NCBI GenBank assembly: GCA_900176545.1
Contig: FWXP01000003.1
Coordinates: 310,001-374,000, forward strand
Source of the DNA: Oscillospiraceae bacterium
Lineage (GTDB): Bacteria; Bacillota; Clostridia; Saccharofermentanales; Saccharofermentanaceae
Length of the DNA stretch: 64,000 nucleotides
Reading direction: 5' to 3'
In this document: piece by piece, positions 42,582-52,517 of the stretch
Layout: each line of letters starts with the position of its first letter
How positions within the stretch are numbered: position 1 is the first letter of the stretch
Program-made: the position numbers and the translations under genes
Notes under the pieces: generated by a model
The model's input: the letters and a program-made list of their open reading frames with translations, nothing else
What the model was told of the DNA's origin: nothing
Database searches by the model: none

Positions 42582-44432
42582 ATGCGTACTGTTACTGGTA
42601 CACCTATATTTAAGGCAGACAAGTATGAGAACATAAGGGATCTTATATTAACGTCTTGCGAGAAGCACGCTAATCTCGATGCTTTTATCTTCAGAAGAAA
42701 CCCGAAGCTCTCCGAGGCCCACAGAACATATCACGAATTCGGAGAGGATATAAAGAGCCTCTGTGCATATATCTCTAAGTCCCCTTATCTCGGAGACAAG
42801 CTCGCGGTAGTAGGAGAGAACTGCTATGAGTGGTTCCTCAGCTATATATCCATATTATCTACTGACAGCATAGGAGTCCCCCTTGACAGGATGCTTCCCG
42901 AAGAAGAGCTCATCTCTCTTCTCGAAAGATCCGAGAGCAAGGTGATCTTCTACCATCCAAAGCATCATTCGATGATGGTGTCTATTGCTTCCAAGATAAA
43001 GGAAGGCTCCGTCAATATCGCACTCGAGAAGTTCGTGTGTATGTATCCCGAGGGTCTGTCCTCCAAGGAGACCTTCCCCGATGATGACGACAGGTTCGAG
43101 AAGATCGGCGATCTTATCGCCGCTGGTAAGAAGATAAGGGAGGAAGAGGGCGATAAATTCCTTGAGATCCCTATCCATACTGAAGAAGCAAGGATCATCC
43201 TCTTCACATCCGGAACAACATCTATGAGCAAGGGTGTCCTTCTTTCACATAAGAATATCTGTACTAACGTACATTCCATTACACAGACACTTTATGTTGT
43301 TGCAGGAGACAGGGCTTTCTCGATCCTTCCTCTGCATCATACGTTCGAGAATACGGTTGATATGTTCATGCTCTCGGTAGGCGTATGTCTCTGTCTTGCA
43401 GACGGACTTCGCTACATTGTGCCTAACCTCAAGGAATGGCACCCCGAGGTGTGTATATCCGTTCCTCTTCTTTATGAGAATATCTACCAGAAGATCGAGA
43501 GCGGTATCGAAGAGTCAGGCAAGAAGAAGCTCATCGACATAATGGTCCCCGTCACGAAGTTCCTGAAGAAGTTCGGACTCGACCTTAGAAGGGCAGTATT
43601 CAAGGAGATCCTTGATAAGCTCGGAGGAGATATAAGGCTCGTTGTTATCGGCGGTGCCGGTATCGATAAGAGATATATCGATGCGTTCACAAACTTCGGT
43701 ATCGATTTCTTCATGGGTTACGGACTTACCGAGACAAGCCCCGTTATATCTGTTACCAATACGGATTGTAACGTTCACGGAAGCGTAGGCCGTCCTCTGC
43801 CCGGTATCGAAGCTGCTATCGACACGGAAGATACTTCCAAGAATGCCGTAGGCGAGATCATCACGAAGTCCGACTGCGTAATGCTCGGTTATTATAAGAA
43901 TGAAGAAGCCACTAAGGAGGTCATCACTCCCGATGGCTGGTTCCATACGGGTGATATGGGATATATCGATAAGACAGGTTCTATACATATCACCGGACGT
44001 GTTAAGTCCATGATCGTACTTACCAACGGTAAGAAGGCATTCCCCGAGGAGATCGAGGCGCTCATATGTGAGATCAAGGGTGTCAACGAAGCCTTCGTAT
44101 GGGGCGGAAAGAACGACAGGGAAGCTATCGACATCTGTGCCAAGCTCTTGATCGACCGTAAGGAGATCGGAAGGGTATTGGGCCTCAAGGGCGTTCCTAC
44201 AGATGATGAGGTCGCATCTTACCTCAATGATCAGATGCATGAGGTCAACCACAAGATCCCTGCTTATAAGATCGTAAGGAATTATGTATTCTCCGAGCAG
44301 GAGATGATCAAGACTACTACTCTCAAGATCAAGAGGGCCAAGGAACAGGAGGCTATTGAGTCTCTTATCGCTTCGGCATCTACTTCCATGAGAGAGATGA
44401 ACGGTACCAATCTCGACAGGCTTATGTCCTGA
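42582..44432 (+). CDS. AMP-dependent synthetase, long-chain acyl-CoA/acyl-ACP ligase-like
   Basis: A 616-residue ANL-superfamily enzyme. It has ILFTSGTTSMSKGVLLSHKNI (P-loop A3), MGYGLTETSPVIS (A5), GWFHTGDMGYID (A7) and GRVKSMIVLTNGKKAFPEEIE (A8 hinge), and a C-terminal lysine region. This order fits fatty acyl-CoA ligases (FadD-like). In this anaerobe the acceptor might be CoA or the ACP coded at 39340. A GGAGG site precedes the ATG. Confidence 0.88.
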   Translation: MRTVTGTPIFKADKYENIRDLILTSCEKHANLDAFIFRRNPKLSEAHRTYHEFGEDIKSLCAYISKSPYLGDKLAVVGENCYEWFLSYISILSTDSIGVPLDRMLPEEELISLLERSESKVIFYHPKHHSMMVSIASKIKEGSVNIALEKFVCMYPEGLSSKETFPDDDDRFEKIGDLIAAGKKIREEEGDKFLEIPIHTEEARIILFTSGTTSMSKGVLLSHKNICTNVHSITQTLYVVAGDRAFSILPLHHTFENTVDMFMLSVGVCLCLADGLRYIVPNLKEWHPEVCISVPLLYENIYQKIESGIEESGKKKLIDIMVPVTKFLKKFGLDLRRAVFKEILDKLGGDIRLVVIGGAGIDKRYIDAFTNFGIDFFMGYGLTETSPVISVTNTDCNVHGSVGRPLPGIEAAIDTEDTSKNAVGEIITKSDCVMLGYYKNEEATKEVITPDGWFHTGDMGYIDKTGSIHITGRVKSMIVLTNGKKAFPEEIEALICEIKGVNEAFVWGGKNDREAIDICAKLLIDRKEIGRVLGLKGVPTDDEVASYLNDQMHEVNHKIPAYKIVRNYVFSEQEMIKTTTLKIKRAKEQEAIESLIASASTSMREMNGTNLDRLMS

Positions 44433-44451
44433 TTATCGGACAGCAATTATC

Positions 44452-44497
44452 CCCTTCATGAGCTATACTTGTAGTATAGCTTTTGAAGGGAGTTTTT
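44452..44497 (+). promoter_or_regulatory. Hairpin with T run overlapping the addB ribosome binding site
   Basis: CCTTCATGAGCTATACT pairs with AGTATAGCTTTTGAAGG (17-base stem with one mismatch and a G-U pair, TGT loop), followed by GAGTTTTTTATG. The 3' arm ends inside the ribosome site GAAGGGAG of addB, and the T run touches its start codon. It could end the acyl-CoA ligase transcript or hold down addB translation, or both. Confidence 0.7.
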
Positions 44498-44498
44498 T

Positions 44499-47400
44499 AT
44501 GATCTGCATATCCGGAGTCGGCAGTATCCATTGCCAGACTGAGAGCATCATCCGAGAGTGCCTCGACAGAGAGCGTGAAGGACAGCTCATATTTGTAGCT
44601 CCCGAATCCTCCAAGGCTTCAGTAGAGCGTCTTGTTACATCAGCAGTATCAGGGAAGAACGAAGGTGTTGTACGTAAAGGTATCGACATTACTTCATCCT
44701 GGGTCAACGGCGATGTTGTCAGCTTCATAAGGCTTGCAGTAAGGATCCTTGATATGTGCGGACTCTCCGACGGGGGCGGCTCAGACAAGATCATAATGCG
44801 TAATGCGATCTACAGGATCCTCGTATCACACCACAATGAATTCAAGACTTTCGGCAAGTTCTTAGGCAAGTTCGAATATGTGGATGCGATCACAGATCTG
44901 CTCGGTGACTTCAGACGTTACGGCATCGGTCAGGATGGTATCGCCAGGGCCTTGGAGAATGCTTCTGAAGGTAATGACGAGACTGTCTATACCGATAAGC
45001 TTCATGATCTTAAGCTCCTTACGATGTATATGGAAGAACTGGATCTTCAGTTCGACCTTAAGCTCATGTTTGATCCCATCAGTGAAGCTATGACCATCCT
45101 TAAGACTCTCCTACAAGATAAGTCTCTTCTTGATACGAGAAGGTACAGGGGACTTCAAGAACTCTTCAGGAGCACATATGCAGTTATCGGATTCGGTAAC
45201 ATCAGACTTCTTACTCCCCAGGAGATAGGATTTGTAAGACTCCTGTCTGATCTCGGCTGCAGTTTTTACTTCTATCCGTTCCTCGCAGAAGATGAGGCCG
45301 TTATCTATTCAAATGCCAGATCCTTCATAAGGAGCCTTACTGACGGATATTCCGATGTCATCTATGAGGATCTACCGGTAGCGGAAGAGGGTTATTCAGA
45401 TGCACTTCAGGGTGCTGTCTCTGACTATGCCCTGAGGATAGAGAGGGAGGATAGTGAGATCATTCCCGTATCCGATATATCATGTTCTGTCCTTAAGACC
45501 ACTGATGATGTTATAGGATATGTTGCTAACGAGATAATCAAGCTTACGAGAAAGGAAGGTTACAGATATAAGGATATAAGGATCGTATGCGCAGATGAGA
45601 CTCTCAAGGATAACCTTCGAGGGATAATGGGGGCATTCGGTCTTGATATATTCGTGGACCGTAAGATAGTTATCAGTAATACTCCCGTATTCAGATATAT
45701 AATTGCTCTTACGGAGCTTCCCATAAGAAGATACAGGCTCGAAGATGTCATGAGCCTTATAAGGACCGGACTTGCAGGTGTTACCAATGAAGATGCCGAT
45801 GCATTCGAGAATTACTGTATCCGATATAACGTAAGCGGTGAGAGACTCTTTGCGAGGGAATACTTCACTGCCGACGGCAAGCATAAGGCGATGCTCTACA
45901 GGGAGGGAAGACGTGTTCCCGCAGGTGATTACATCTGGGAGAATATTATCGAGCGAGTGCTCATCCCGATAAGGGAGAGCGCTACATTGATCTACAATGA
46001 GAAGCTACTGTCGGGTAAGGCTATGGAGCTTGCGAGATTCACCGATACCTTATCTTCGAATATCAGGTATATTGCCGAGGAGTTTGTCGATCGCAAGGAT
46101 ACTGACAGAGCATCAGCGCTGGTCAGAGGATATTCGGAAGTTATGTCACTTCTCGTGCAGTTCACGACTCCCATGAACGAAGTTCCTATAGATCAGGAAG
46201 CATTCCTTTCCCTTCTTAAGATCGATATGAGGAACAAGGTCCAGACCACCATCCCGCTGATGGTGGATTCTGTCGAGATCGTATCGCCTGATCAGGCATA
46301 TATCACGCCTTGCAAGGTCATGTTCCTTATCGGTACGACCGCAGAGAACTTCCCTTATTCCAAAGTTACTGAGGGCATAATGAATTCCGATGAGCTCGCC
46401 AGGTTGTCTTCTGATTCCGGAGTGGAACTTCCTGATAAGGTGAAGAGTCGCAATACCAGCGATCTTATCACTTCTGCGCTCATGTTCGGAGCAGTAAGGG
46501 AGAAGATATATATCGCGAGAGATCTGTCTTCTTCCGAGAGTTCCGTATTTACTCATTTCACGAGATATTCCGCCGACTTCGGCCCGGATATCTTCAAGAT
46601 GGAGACTTCGGGTAAGGAAGTAGAGAGACGACATGATCCTTTTGATGCAGATATCGCAGCGCGATATATGGATGAGCTTCTGGATGATCACATGAGCGTC
46701 AGCGTCTCGTCGATAGAGACTTTCAATACATGTCACATGAAGTACATGCTCCAGTATATCCTGGGGATCAGGGAGCGTGAGGACGGAAGAGGAATAAAGG
46801 CCAATGTGATGGGTACCATAATCCACCACATGTTCGAGGTATCGCTTCAGGATATCATCAAGACATGTTCTACGCCTGCAGCCTTGGGTGAATATGCGCA
46901 GAACCTCAGAAATGATGAGACTCTCCTTCATGAAGTATCCCGGAAGGCATTTACGGATTATTGCGATAAGTCCGAGAATTACTACGAGAAGACTCCCGGA
47001 TTTGCGGTGAATCCCGGACGTAAGGCTATAAGGCTCTTTGAATATGTGCTTCCCATAATGCTGGATGAAGCATGTACATCCAATATGGTTCCTTATAAGT
47101 TCGAGATGGATCTTCGGGATTCGGCCGATCCTGTCAAGATAACTACGACAGGCGGCAAAGAGATATCCTTTGTAGGATTCATAGACAGGGTCGATCTGGA
47201 TCCGCAGACCAATAAGGCAAGGATCATCGACTATAAGACGGGTGATAAGAAGATAGAGCTCAAGAAGACACTGGCAGGCCTTCAGACTCAGCTCTTTGCA
47301 TATGCCAATTCCGCCATCAGGGAAGGCATAGATGTAGGCGATGTCGGGTACTTTGAGATAGGTATGAAGCCCTCTTCAGGCGCAGACTTTAAGTTAGCAC

Positions 47401-47705
47401 CCAAGCTGAGCTCGCTTTCGCGTGAACAGTTTGACGACGTAAGAACATATGTCGATATGTTGATCAGACATAACTGTGAAGAGATAGCGGCAGGCAAGGC
47501 TGATGCCAGGGTCAATTCTCTGACAGGTAACGGAAGCAATTCAGCCTGCAGGTACTGTCCATATTCCGGAGCTTGCGGCAATGATCCGAGATCTCCGGAG
47601 AGAATGTATAACGCGTTAGTTATCGGACACGAAGACGGTTCGTCTGCTAAGGACGATGAGATAATCGAGACCATGAATCATAGAAAGGAGCATATGGATG
47701 AGTGA
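44499..47705 (+). CDS. addB: AddB-like subunit of the AddAB helicase-nuclease
   Basis: A 1068-residue protein, near normal AddB length. The C-terminal part has a PD-(D/E)XK nuclease core (FVGFIDRVDL and RIIDYKTGDKK near residue 910). The four cysteines of the AddB iron-staple are Cys745 (NTCHMKYML) and CRYCPYSGAC (1017, 1020, 1026), so the 4Fe-4S site is complete. The N-terminus lacks a usable Walker A: ISGVGSIHCQTES stands where other AddB proteins have GxxGSGKT. With AddA it resects double-strand breaks to load RecA. It overlaps addA by eight bases. Confidence 0.9.
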   Translation: MICISGVGSIHCQTESIIRECLDREREGQLIFVAPESSKASVERLVTSAVSGKNEGVVRKGIDITSSWVNGDVVSFIRLAVRILDMCGLSDGGGSDKIIMRNAIYRILVSHHNEFKTFGKFLGKFEYVDAITDLLGDFRRYGIGQDGIARALENASEGNDETVYTDKLHDLKLLTMYMEELDLQFDLKLMFDPISEAMTILKTLLQDKSLLDTRRYRGLQELFRSTYAVIGFGNIRLLTPQEIGFVRLLSDLGCSFYFYPFLAEDEAVIYSNARSFIRSLTDGYSDVIYEDLPVAEEGYSDALQGAVSDYALRIEREDSEIIPVSDISCSVLKTTDDVIGYVANEIIKLTRKEGYRYKDIRIVCADETLKDNLRGIMGAFGLDIFVDRKIVISNTPVFRYIIALTELPIRRYRLEDVMSLIRTGLAGVTNEDADAFENYCIRYNVSGERLFAREYFTADGKHKAMLYREGRRVPAGDYIWENIIERVLIPIRESATLIYNEKLLSGKAMELARFTDTLSSNIRYIAEEFVDRKDTDRASALVRGYSEVMSLLVQFTTPMNEVPIDQEAFLSLLKIDMRNKVQTTIPLMVDSVEIVSPDQAYITPCKVMFLIGTTAENFPYSKVTEGIMNSDELARLSSDSGVELPDKVKSRNTSDLITSALMFGAVREKIYIARDLSSSESSVFTHFTRYSADFGPDIFKMETSGKEVERRHDPFDADIAARYMDELLDDHMSVSVSSIETFNTCHMKYMLQYILGIREREDGRGIKANVMGTIIHHMFEVSLQDIIKTCSTPAALGEYAQNLRNDETLLHEVSRKAFTDYCDKSENYYEKTPGFAVNPGRKAIRLFEYVLPIMLDEACTSNMVPYKFEMDLRDSADPVKITTTGGKEISFVGFIDRVDLDPQTNKARIIDYKTGDKKIELKKTLAGLQTQLFAYANSAIREGIDVGDVGYFEIGMKPSSGADFKLAPKLSSLSREQFDDVRTYVDMLIRHNCEEIAAGKADARVNSLTGNGSNSACRYCPYSGACGNDPRSPERMYNALVIGHEDGSSAKDDEIIETMNHRKEHMDE

Positions 47706-50700
47706 TCTGTCACAAGAACAGTTAAGAGTAGTAAATGCTCCTATCGAGAATATCCTTGTATCAGCGGCTGCAGGCTCCGGTAAGACTACGGTACTTGTTC
47801 ACAGGATCGTAGAGAAGCTCTGCGCACGCGAGTTTGAGATCGACGATATCCTTGTCGTGACCTTTACCAAGGATGCGGCAGCCAATATGAAGAAGAAGCT
47901 CGAGGATAAGATCAAGAAGCGCATCGCAGAACTTAAGAAAGATCCCTCTTCGCGTTCTGAGATAATGTATCTTCAGGAGCAGCTCGATAAGCTGCCTTCC
48001 AGCTATATCCAGACTCTCGACAGCTTCTGCAGCAGGGTCATCAAGGAGAAAGGCTATGTTATAGCCGATACCAGGGAATATAAGCTCTTGGATCAGGGAA
48101 GCGTAGTCCTTGATGAGAACGAGCTGGATATCATCCTTTCAGAGGCTGCGATGGCCGCGATAGACGAGTGTTACGAGGGCGAGATACCGGACCCTGACTT
48201 TGAGATGCTCACCAGGATGTTCGGCAACGGAAGGACGGATGATTCCCTTTCCGAATCTCTTGTGACAGTATATAAAAAGCTTCGAAGCCTTCCTGATTAT
48301 CTTGAATTGTGCGATGCAACGATCCTTCGGATGAAGGAGTCGGATGAGAAAGGAATCTTAAGATCAGTAGATAAGTTCAATAGTGCGGTCCGCTATCTTA
48401 TGAGCCTTGTAGATGAAGAGACGGTGAAGGCACTGACAGAACTTATACCTAATATCAGGTTCGTAAGTAAGATGGGAGATAAGAAGAATACTGCAAGGCA
48501 GGATGCTTTCCTTGCTATGATCTCCGATACTTATCGATACTGTAAGAGAGTAACTTCTTCTGATGATCTCTTTGCCGCTATGCAGGACACGAGTGAATTC
48601 GATGATACAGAGTTCAACGGACTTCCAAAGGATGACGGAGACGGATATGCCGATAAGTTCAATGACCTGATCGGACCTGTTTGTGCGGTTATAAAGTTCA
48701 TAAAGCCTATACTTCCGAACCTTTCCAGGATGCCCGGAGGCTATGGCGACAGCGCTGATGTCTATTCACTTCCAGATGCGTATCAGGGACTTATATCAGT
48801 ATCTTCCGATGAACTGCTCGAACGACAGATACAAAGGACGAGACTTGCAGAAGTCTATCTGGATCTTATAAAGAAGACCGATGAACAGTATGCCGCCATC
48901 AAGGCTGTGGTCCACGGAACGGATTTCCCTGATCATGAGCATCTTGCCAAGAAGATACTCTGTACTGATGAGGGACGTGAATACTATACAAATAAGTTTG
49001 CAGAGATCTATATCGACGAGTATCAGGATAACAGTGAACTTCAGGATGCCGTCATCTCATGCTTTGCAAATGACAATGTATTCAGGGTAGGAGATGTTAA
49101 GCAGAGTATCTATAAGTTCAGATATGCTAACCCCTCCATGTTTCTTAAGATGATGGAGGACTATTCATCAGATCCTTCTGACGGTCATCTGTTCCTTCTT
49201 AATAACAACTACAGAAGTGACAGGAATATCCTTACCTTCGTAAATCATATCTTTGATCAGACAATGAGTGCTGAAGGTTCCGAGATCGAATACGATGACA
49301 CGCAGGCGTTGTCTTTCCCGGATGTAAAGGCAGGTACTGCTTCGGATAACGATATCGTTCCCATGGTAAAGTTCGTAGAGCACGGGAAGGGTGAGAAGGA
49401 TCTGTCTGCAATAGTCAGCGGTGTTGTCAGCGAAGTCGAACGCTTCGTTAAGATGGGAATGGACTACAGCGATATCTGCATCCTTACGAAGAGACGCAAG
49501 ACTGCTGCCGTCATATCTTCATACCTTAACGAATGCGGATACGAATCCAGATATGCAGATGAGATAAGTGTCTTTGAAGACAGGGACATCCACGGTATCT
49601 GTAATGTCATTATCGCGGCGGGAAATGAGCTCAGGGATGAGTATCTTCTCGGAATATTGTTATCCGGATACAGGATATCCAACTTCACTTTGGAAGAGAT
49701 AGCTGCGATCCATCTGTATAGCAAGAAGAAGGACAGGGATCTTAAGGATGAGAACCTTATGGTCAAGCTCAGGATCTATGCTGAGGACAGGAACGGGACT
49801 GCAGACCCGGTGCTCAAGGAGAGAGTAGAAACATTCATTACCTGGTTCGATAACATGAGGAACGATCTTCTTATAACGGATATCGGTGAGTTCATCGATC
49901 GTGTCTATCAGGATACGGGAGTAGCGGCCTCTGCGGCTTCCGCAGAGAAACTGTCGCTCTTTAAGAGCTGGCTCTGTTCAAACTTCATGCGTTACGGAAG
50001 TGATATATCTACTATTGCCACAAGGCTTGAGACCATGAAGGCAAAGCTTGGTAATAAGACGGCAGTCAGGGGTGAGGATAACGAAGAGGGAAAGATCACC
50101 TGTATGACCTATCACGGAAGTAAGGGCCTTGAGTTCCCCTGCGTTATCGTGACCGAACTGTTCTCTCAGTCACAACCGGATAAGTCGGGTCCTGTTAAGT
50201 TCGATCCCGAATACGGTTTTGTATTGAATGATTTCTTCCCTGAGACCGTCAGGCTCGACAAGTCACCAGAGAGGATATTCCTCGACGACGACGAGAAGCT
50301 GGCAAGTAACGCGGAGCAGATAAGGCTCTTATATGTAGCCCTTACCAGAGCGGAGCACCACCTGTCAGTTGTCATCCCTTTGCAGATTGAATCGGCATCC
50401 AGATATAAATCTCTTGTAAAGAGCCTTAGAAAGCAGAGAACAAAGAAGCTCCCTGCAGCTTACTGGCGTTATACGGGAGGAGGCGTAGAAGGATCATTTA
50501 TGTCAGCCTTCCTAAGGTTTGCCGGTGCAGGAAGTATCAGGGATAAGATACACGAGGTACTTGGTCTTGGCGGTTCGGATTCATTCGAATATGAGGATGA
50601 TTTCCGTGGATTTACAGTGGAATCTATCGATTCTTCCTTCAGTGTCACAGCTGAAGAAGAGGATAACGAGACTGATGCCGTAGTTGAGGTATTAGATGAC

Positions 50701-51426
50701 ACTAAGACACTGATACCTCTATTTGCCGAGTCTTACGATGAGAATGGTATGCCGGTATTTGCAAAGTACCCTTATGAGGATTCTTCCAGGATACCCTTTA
50801 AGATCTCCGTATCCCAGATAAAGAATGACGGTATCAGGGAGACTCTTCCTATCAATCTGGACGTAAAGGATCTGGATCACTATATCGGCGTTCAGCGAGG
50901 CGATATCGGTGACAGTGCGGCTTCCGTCGGTACCTTTATCCATAAGATCTTCAGGTTTACCGATCTTTCCAAGGCAAGGGAAGATGTTACTTCAGCGATC
51001 AGGGATCTTGCTGACCAGAAGATCATAAGGGAAGAAGACCTAGTGAGGACTACGGAATTCGAGTTCGGGATAAGGGCTTTTGCCGAGAGTGATATCGGCC
51101 GAAGACTCGATGAGGCAGATAAGGCATGTAAGGCTGAATATGAGAAGCCGATCGTATTCTCAGTCAAGGCTAACGATACGGACGATGTCCTCGTACAGGG
51201 AATCATAGATGTTCTCTTCTTGGACAGTGACGGTAAATATGTCCTTATCGACTACAAGACAGACAGATATCCTGAGGATGCGCCTGTTGATGAGGTCATC
51301 AAAGAGACCCGCAAGAGGCATTCCGTTCAGGTGGGGTGTTACAGATCGGCTGTTGAAGTATCAGGAGGAGAAGTAAAGGCAAGTTATGTCTATCTCGTAA
51401 GGTACGGACTGTTCGTAGAGATCTAA
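47698..51426 (+). CDS. addA: AddA subunit of the AddAB helicase-nuclease
   Basis: A 1242-residue UvrD/Rep-type helicase with a C-terminal nuclease. Helicase motifs: SAAAGSGKTTVLVHR (Walker A, about 22-36), VVTFTKDAA, YIDEYQDNS (DExx-type), VGDVKQSIYKFRYA, YHGSKGLEFPCVIV and LLYVALTRAEHHL. The nuclease has FIHKIFRF, GIIDVLF and VLIDYKTDRYPED near residue 1185. Both motors and nuclease residues look intact. It partners AddB in double-strand break repair. The gene overlaps addB by eight bases at its start and tadA (opposite strand) by four at its end. Confidence 0.95.
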   Translation: MSDLSQEQLRVVNAPIENILVSAAAGSGKTTVLVHRIVEKLCAREFEIDDILVVTFTKDAAANMKKKLEDKIKKRIAELKKDPSSRSEIMYLQEQLDKLPSSYIQTLDSFCSRVIKEKGYVIADTREYKLLDQGSVVLDENELDIILSEAAMAAIDECYEGEIPDPDFEMLTRMFGNGRTDDSLSESLVTVYKKLRSLPDYLELCDATILRMKESDEKGILRSVDKFNSAVRYLMSLVDEETVKALTELIPNIRFVSKMGDKKNTARQDAFLAMISDTYRYCKRVTSSDDLFAAMQDTSEFDDTEFNGLPKDDGDGYADKFNDLIGPVCAVIKFIKPILPNLSRMPGGYGDSADVYSLPDAYQGLISVSSDELLERQIQRTRLAEVYLDLIKKTDEQYAAIKAVVHGTDFPDHEHLAKKILCTDEGREYYTNKFAEIYIDEYQDNSELQDAVISCFANDNVFRVGDVKQSIYKFRYANPSMFLKMMEDYSSDPSDGHLFLLNNNYRSDRNILTFVNHIFDQTMSAEGSEIEYDDTQALSFPDVKAGTASDNDIVPMVKFVEHGKGEKDLSAIVSGVVSEVERFVKMGMDYSDICILTKRRKTAAVISSYLNECGYESRYADEISVFEDRDIHGICNVIIAAGNELRDEYLLGILLSGYRISNFTLEEIAAIHLYSKKKDRDLKDENLMVKLRIYAEDRNGTADPVLKERVETFITWFDNMRNDLLITDIGEFIDRVYQDTGVAASAASAEKLSLFKSWLCSNFMRYGSDISTIATRLETMKAKLGNKTAVRGEDNEEGKITCMTYHGSKGLEFPCVIVTELFSQSQPDKSGPVKFDPEYGFVLNDFFPETVRLDKSPERIFLDDDEKLASNAEQIRLLYVALTRAEHHLSVVIPLQIESASRYKSLVKSLRKQRTKKLPAAYWRYTGGGVEGSFMSAFLRFAGAGSIRDKIHEVLGLGGSDSFEYEDDFRGFTVESIDSSFSVTAEEEDNETDAVVEVLDDTKTLIPLFAESYDENGMPVFAKYPYEDSSRIPFKISVSQIKNDGIRETLPINLDVKDLDHYIGVQRGDIGDSAASVGTFIHKIFRFTDLSKAREDVTSAIRDLADQKIIREEDLVRTTEFEFGIRAFAESDIGRRLDEADKACKAEYEKPIVFSVKANDTDDVLVQGIIDVLFLDSDGKYVLIDYKTDRYPEDAPVDEVIKETRKRHSVQVGCYRSAVEVSGGEVKASYVYLVRYGLFVEI

Positions 51427-51896
51427 GCTTCGTTGTTCCTTCGATCCCTTAGAATCTTAAAGAAAGCTTTCATGAGGGCGCCGCATTCTTCCTCGAGGAT
51501 GCCGCCCTCGAATTCTACCTTGTGGTTATGGCCGTGCTCTACATTGAATATGTCATTGCATGAGCATACCGCACCAGACTTGGGTTCATATGCACCGAAG
51601 TATACCTTTCTGATCCTTGATTGAACGATGGCGCCTGAGCACATCGTGCAGGGCTCTAAGGTTACGTACATATCACAGTCGTTAAGGCGCCAGTCGCCGA
51701 TCTTTTTGCATGCTTTGTCAATGGCGACTACTTCTGCGTGAAGGATGGGATTGCACTTAGTAAGCTTCATGTTATGAGAACGTACAAGGACCTTGCCGTC
51801 CTTTACGATAACGCAGCCGATAGGGCATTCGCCTTTGTCGAATCCCTTCTTTGCCTGCTTGAGAGCTTCCTTCATGAATCTTTCTTTTTCTTCCAT
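51423..51896 (-). CDS. tadA: tRNA-specific adenosine deaminase
   Basis: A 157-residue deaminase that converts A34 to inosine in tRNA-Arg(ACG). Zinc ligands: His53 in ILHAEVVAID with Glu55 as proton shuttle, and Cys83 and Cys86 in EPCTMCSGAI. Length and the C-terminal helix fit TadA rather than a nucleoside deaminase. It is convergent with addA, overlapping by four bases, and starts on the minus strand with a short A/G-rich leader. Confidence 0.93.
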   Translation of the reverse strand: MEEKERFMKEALKQAKKGFDKGECPIGCVIVKDGKVLVRSHNMKLTKCNPILHAEVVAIDKACKKIGDWRLNDCDMYVTLEPCTMCSGAIVQSRIRKVYFGAYEPKSGAVCSCNDIFNVEHGHNHKVEFEGGILEEECGALMKAFFKILRDRRNNEA

Positions 51897-51973
51897 TAGA
51901 GGGATTATATCAGCGAATCCTGTTTTTGTGTATAATCTCGTTAGGGATAGATGTTTTATAGGGGGAATCTGAT

Positions 51974-52390
51974 ATGGAATTGAAAAAACTCAGATGTTCA
52001 AATTGTGACGGTGCTCTGAAGCAGTCTGATGATGGAAGGTATTACTGCGAGAGTTGCGGTACGAGCTATTTGCTCGATAAGGATCCGGAAGATGTCTTCT
52101 CCGAGAAGTTCGATCAGCTTACATCTCAAGAAAATCTTGCCAGGGCCGCTCAGTCGATCAAGACCGGTTCGAGAAAAGCAGCCATTCTTGCAATCCTGGT
52201 CCTTACAGTCTTTATGATCATAGTAATGATCATGGTCTCCGCGCTTTTAAGAAATGAAAGTATCCAACGAGCAGAGGCAGAACGTTCCCGTGCTGTCGTT
52301 TCCAGCGAGATGGCTGAACGTGAATCCGATTTCTATGAAGAATACGATCGGGTATCGCAGCATATCGAAGAACAGGCAGAGAATACGTAA
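51974..52390 (+). CDS. Zinc-ribbon, single-helix membrane protein
   Basis: A 138-residue protein I cannot assign. The N-terminus is a CxxC-x17-CxxC zinc ribbon (LRCSNCDGALKQ, YYCESCGTSY). One long hydrophobic helix (about 70-92) follows, then a charged helical tail rich in Glu and Arg that could form a coiled coil. The ribosome site GGGGG lies before the ATG. Its neighbour at 52518 has a similar ribbon-helix layout, and the SPFH protein at 9873 carries related ribbons. Confidence 0.75.
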   Translation: MELKKLRCSNCDGALKQSDDGRYYCESCGTSYLLDKDPEDVFSEKFDQLTSQENLARAAQSIKTGSRKAAILAILVLTVFMIIVMIMVSALLRNESIQRAEAERSRAVVSSEMAERESDFYEEYDRVSQHIEEQAENT

Positions 52391-52418
52391 GGCTATCCCT
52401 ATATATTTATATTATTAT

Positions 52419-52461
52419 TTGACAAAGAGCACATTGCAGAGTATAGTGTAATGTGCTTTTT
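52419..52461 (+). promoter_or_regulatory. Overlapping promoter and terminator hairpin
   Basis: TTGACA at 52419-52424 and TATAGT at 52442-52447 are 17 bases apart, a good promoter for the gene at 52518. The same bases include a hairpin, AGCACATTGCA / TGTAATGTGCT, with a TTTTTA tail ending at 52461. The -10 lies in the loop. It may end one gene and start the next. Confidence 0.6.
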
Positions 52462-52517
52462 AATGCGCAATTATGCGCGTTTTGAGGTAACAGTTTTTTA
52501 GGATAAGGCGGTTTTTA

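Noticed and set aside
43515-44252. 245-codon minus-strand frame opposite the acyl-CoA ligase
   Set aside because: Shadow of the ligase; no start context and no homology visible.
46146-46931. 261-codon minus-strand frame opposite addB
   Set aside because: The plus strand is a clear AddB coding sequence, and the minus frame shows no domain or ribosome site.
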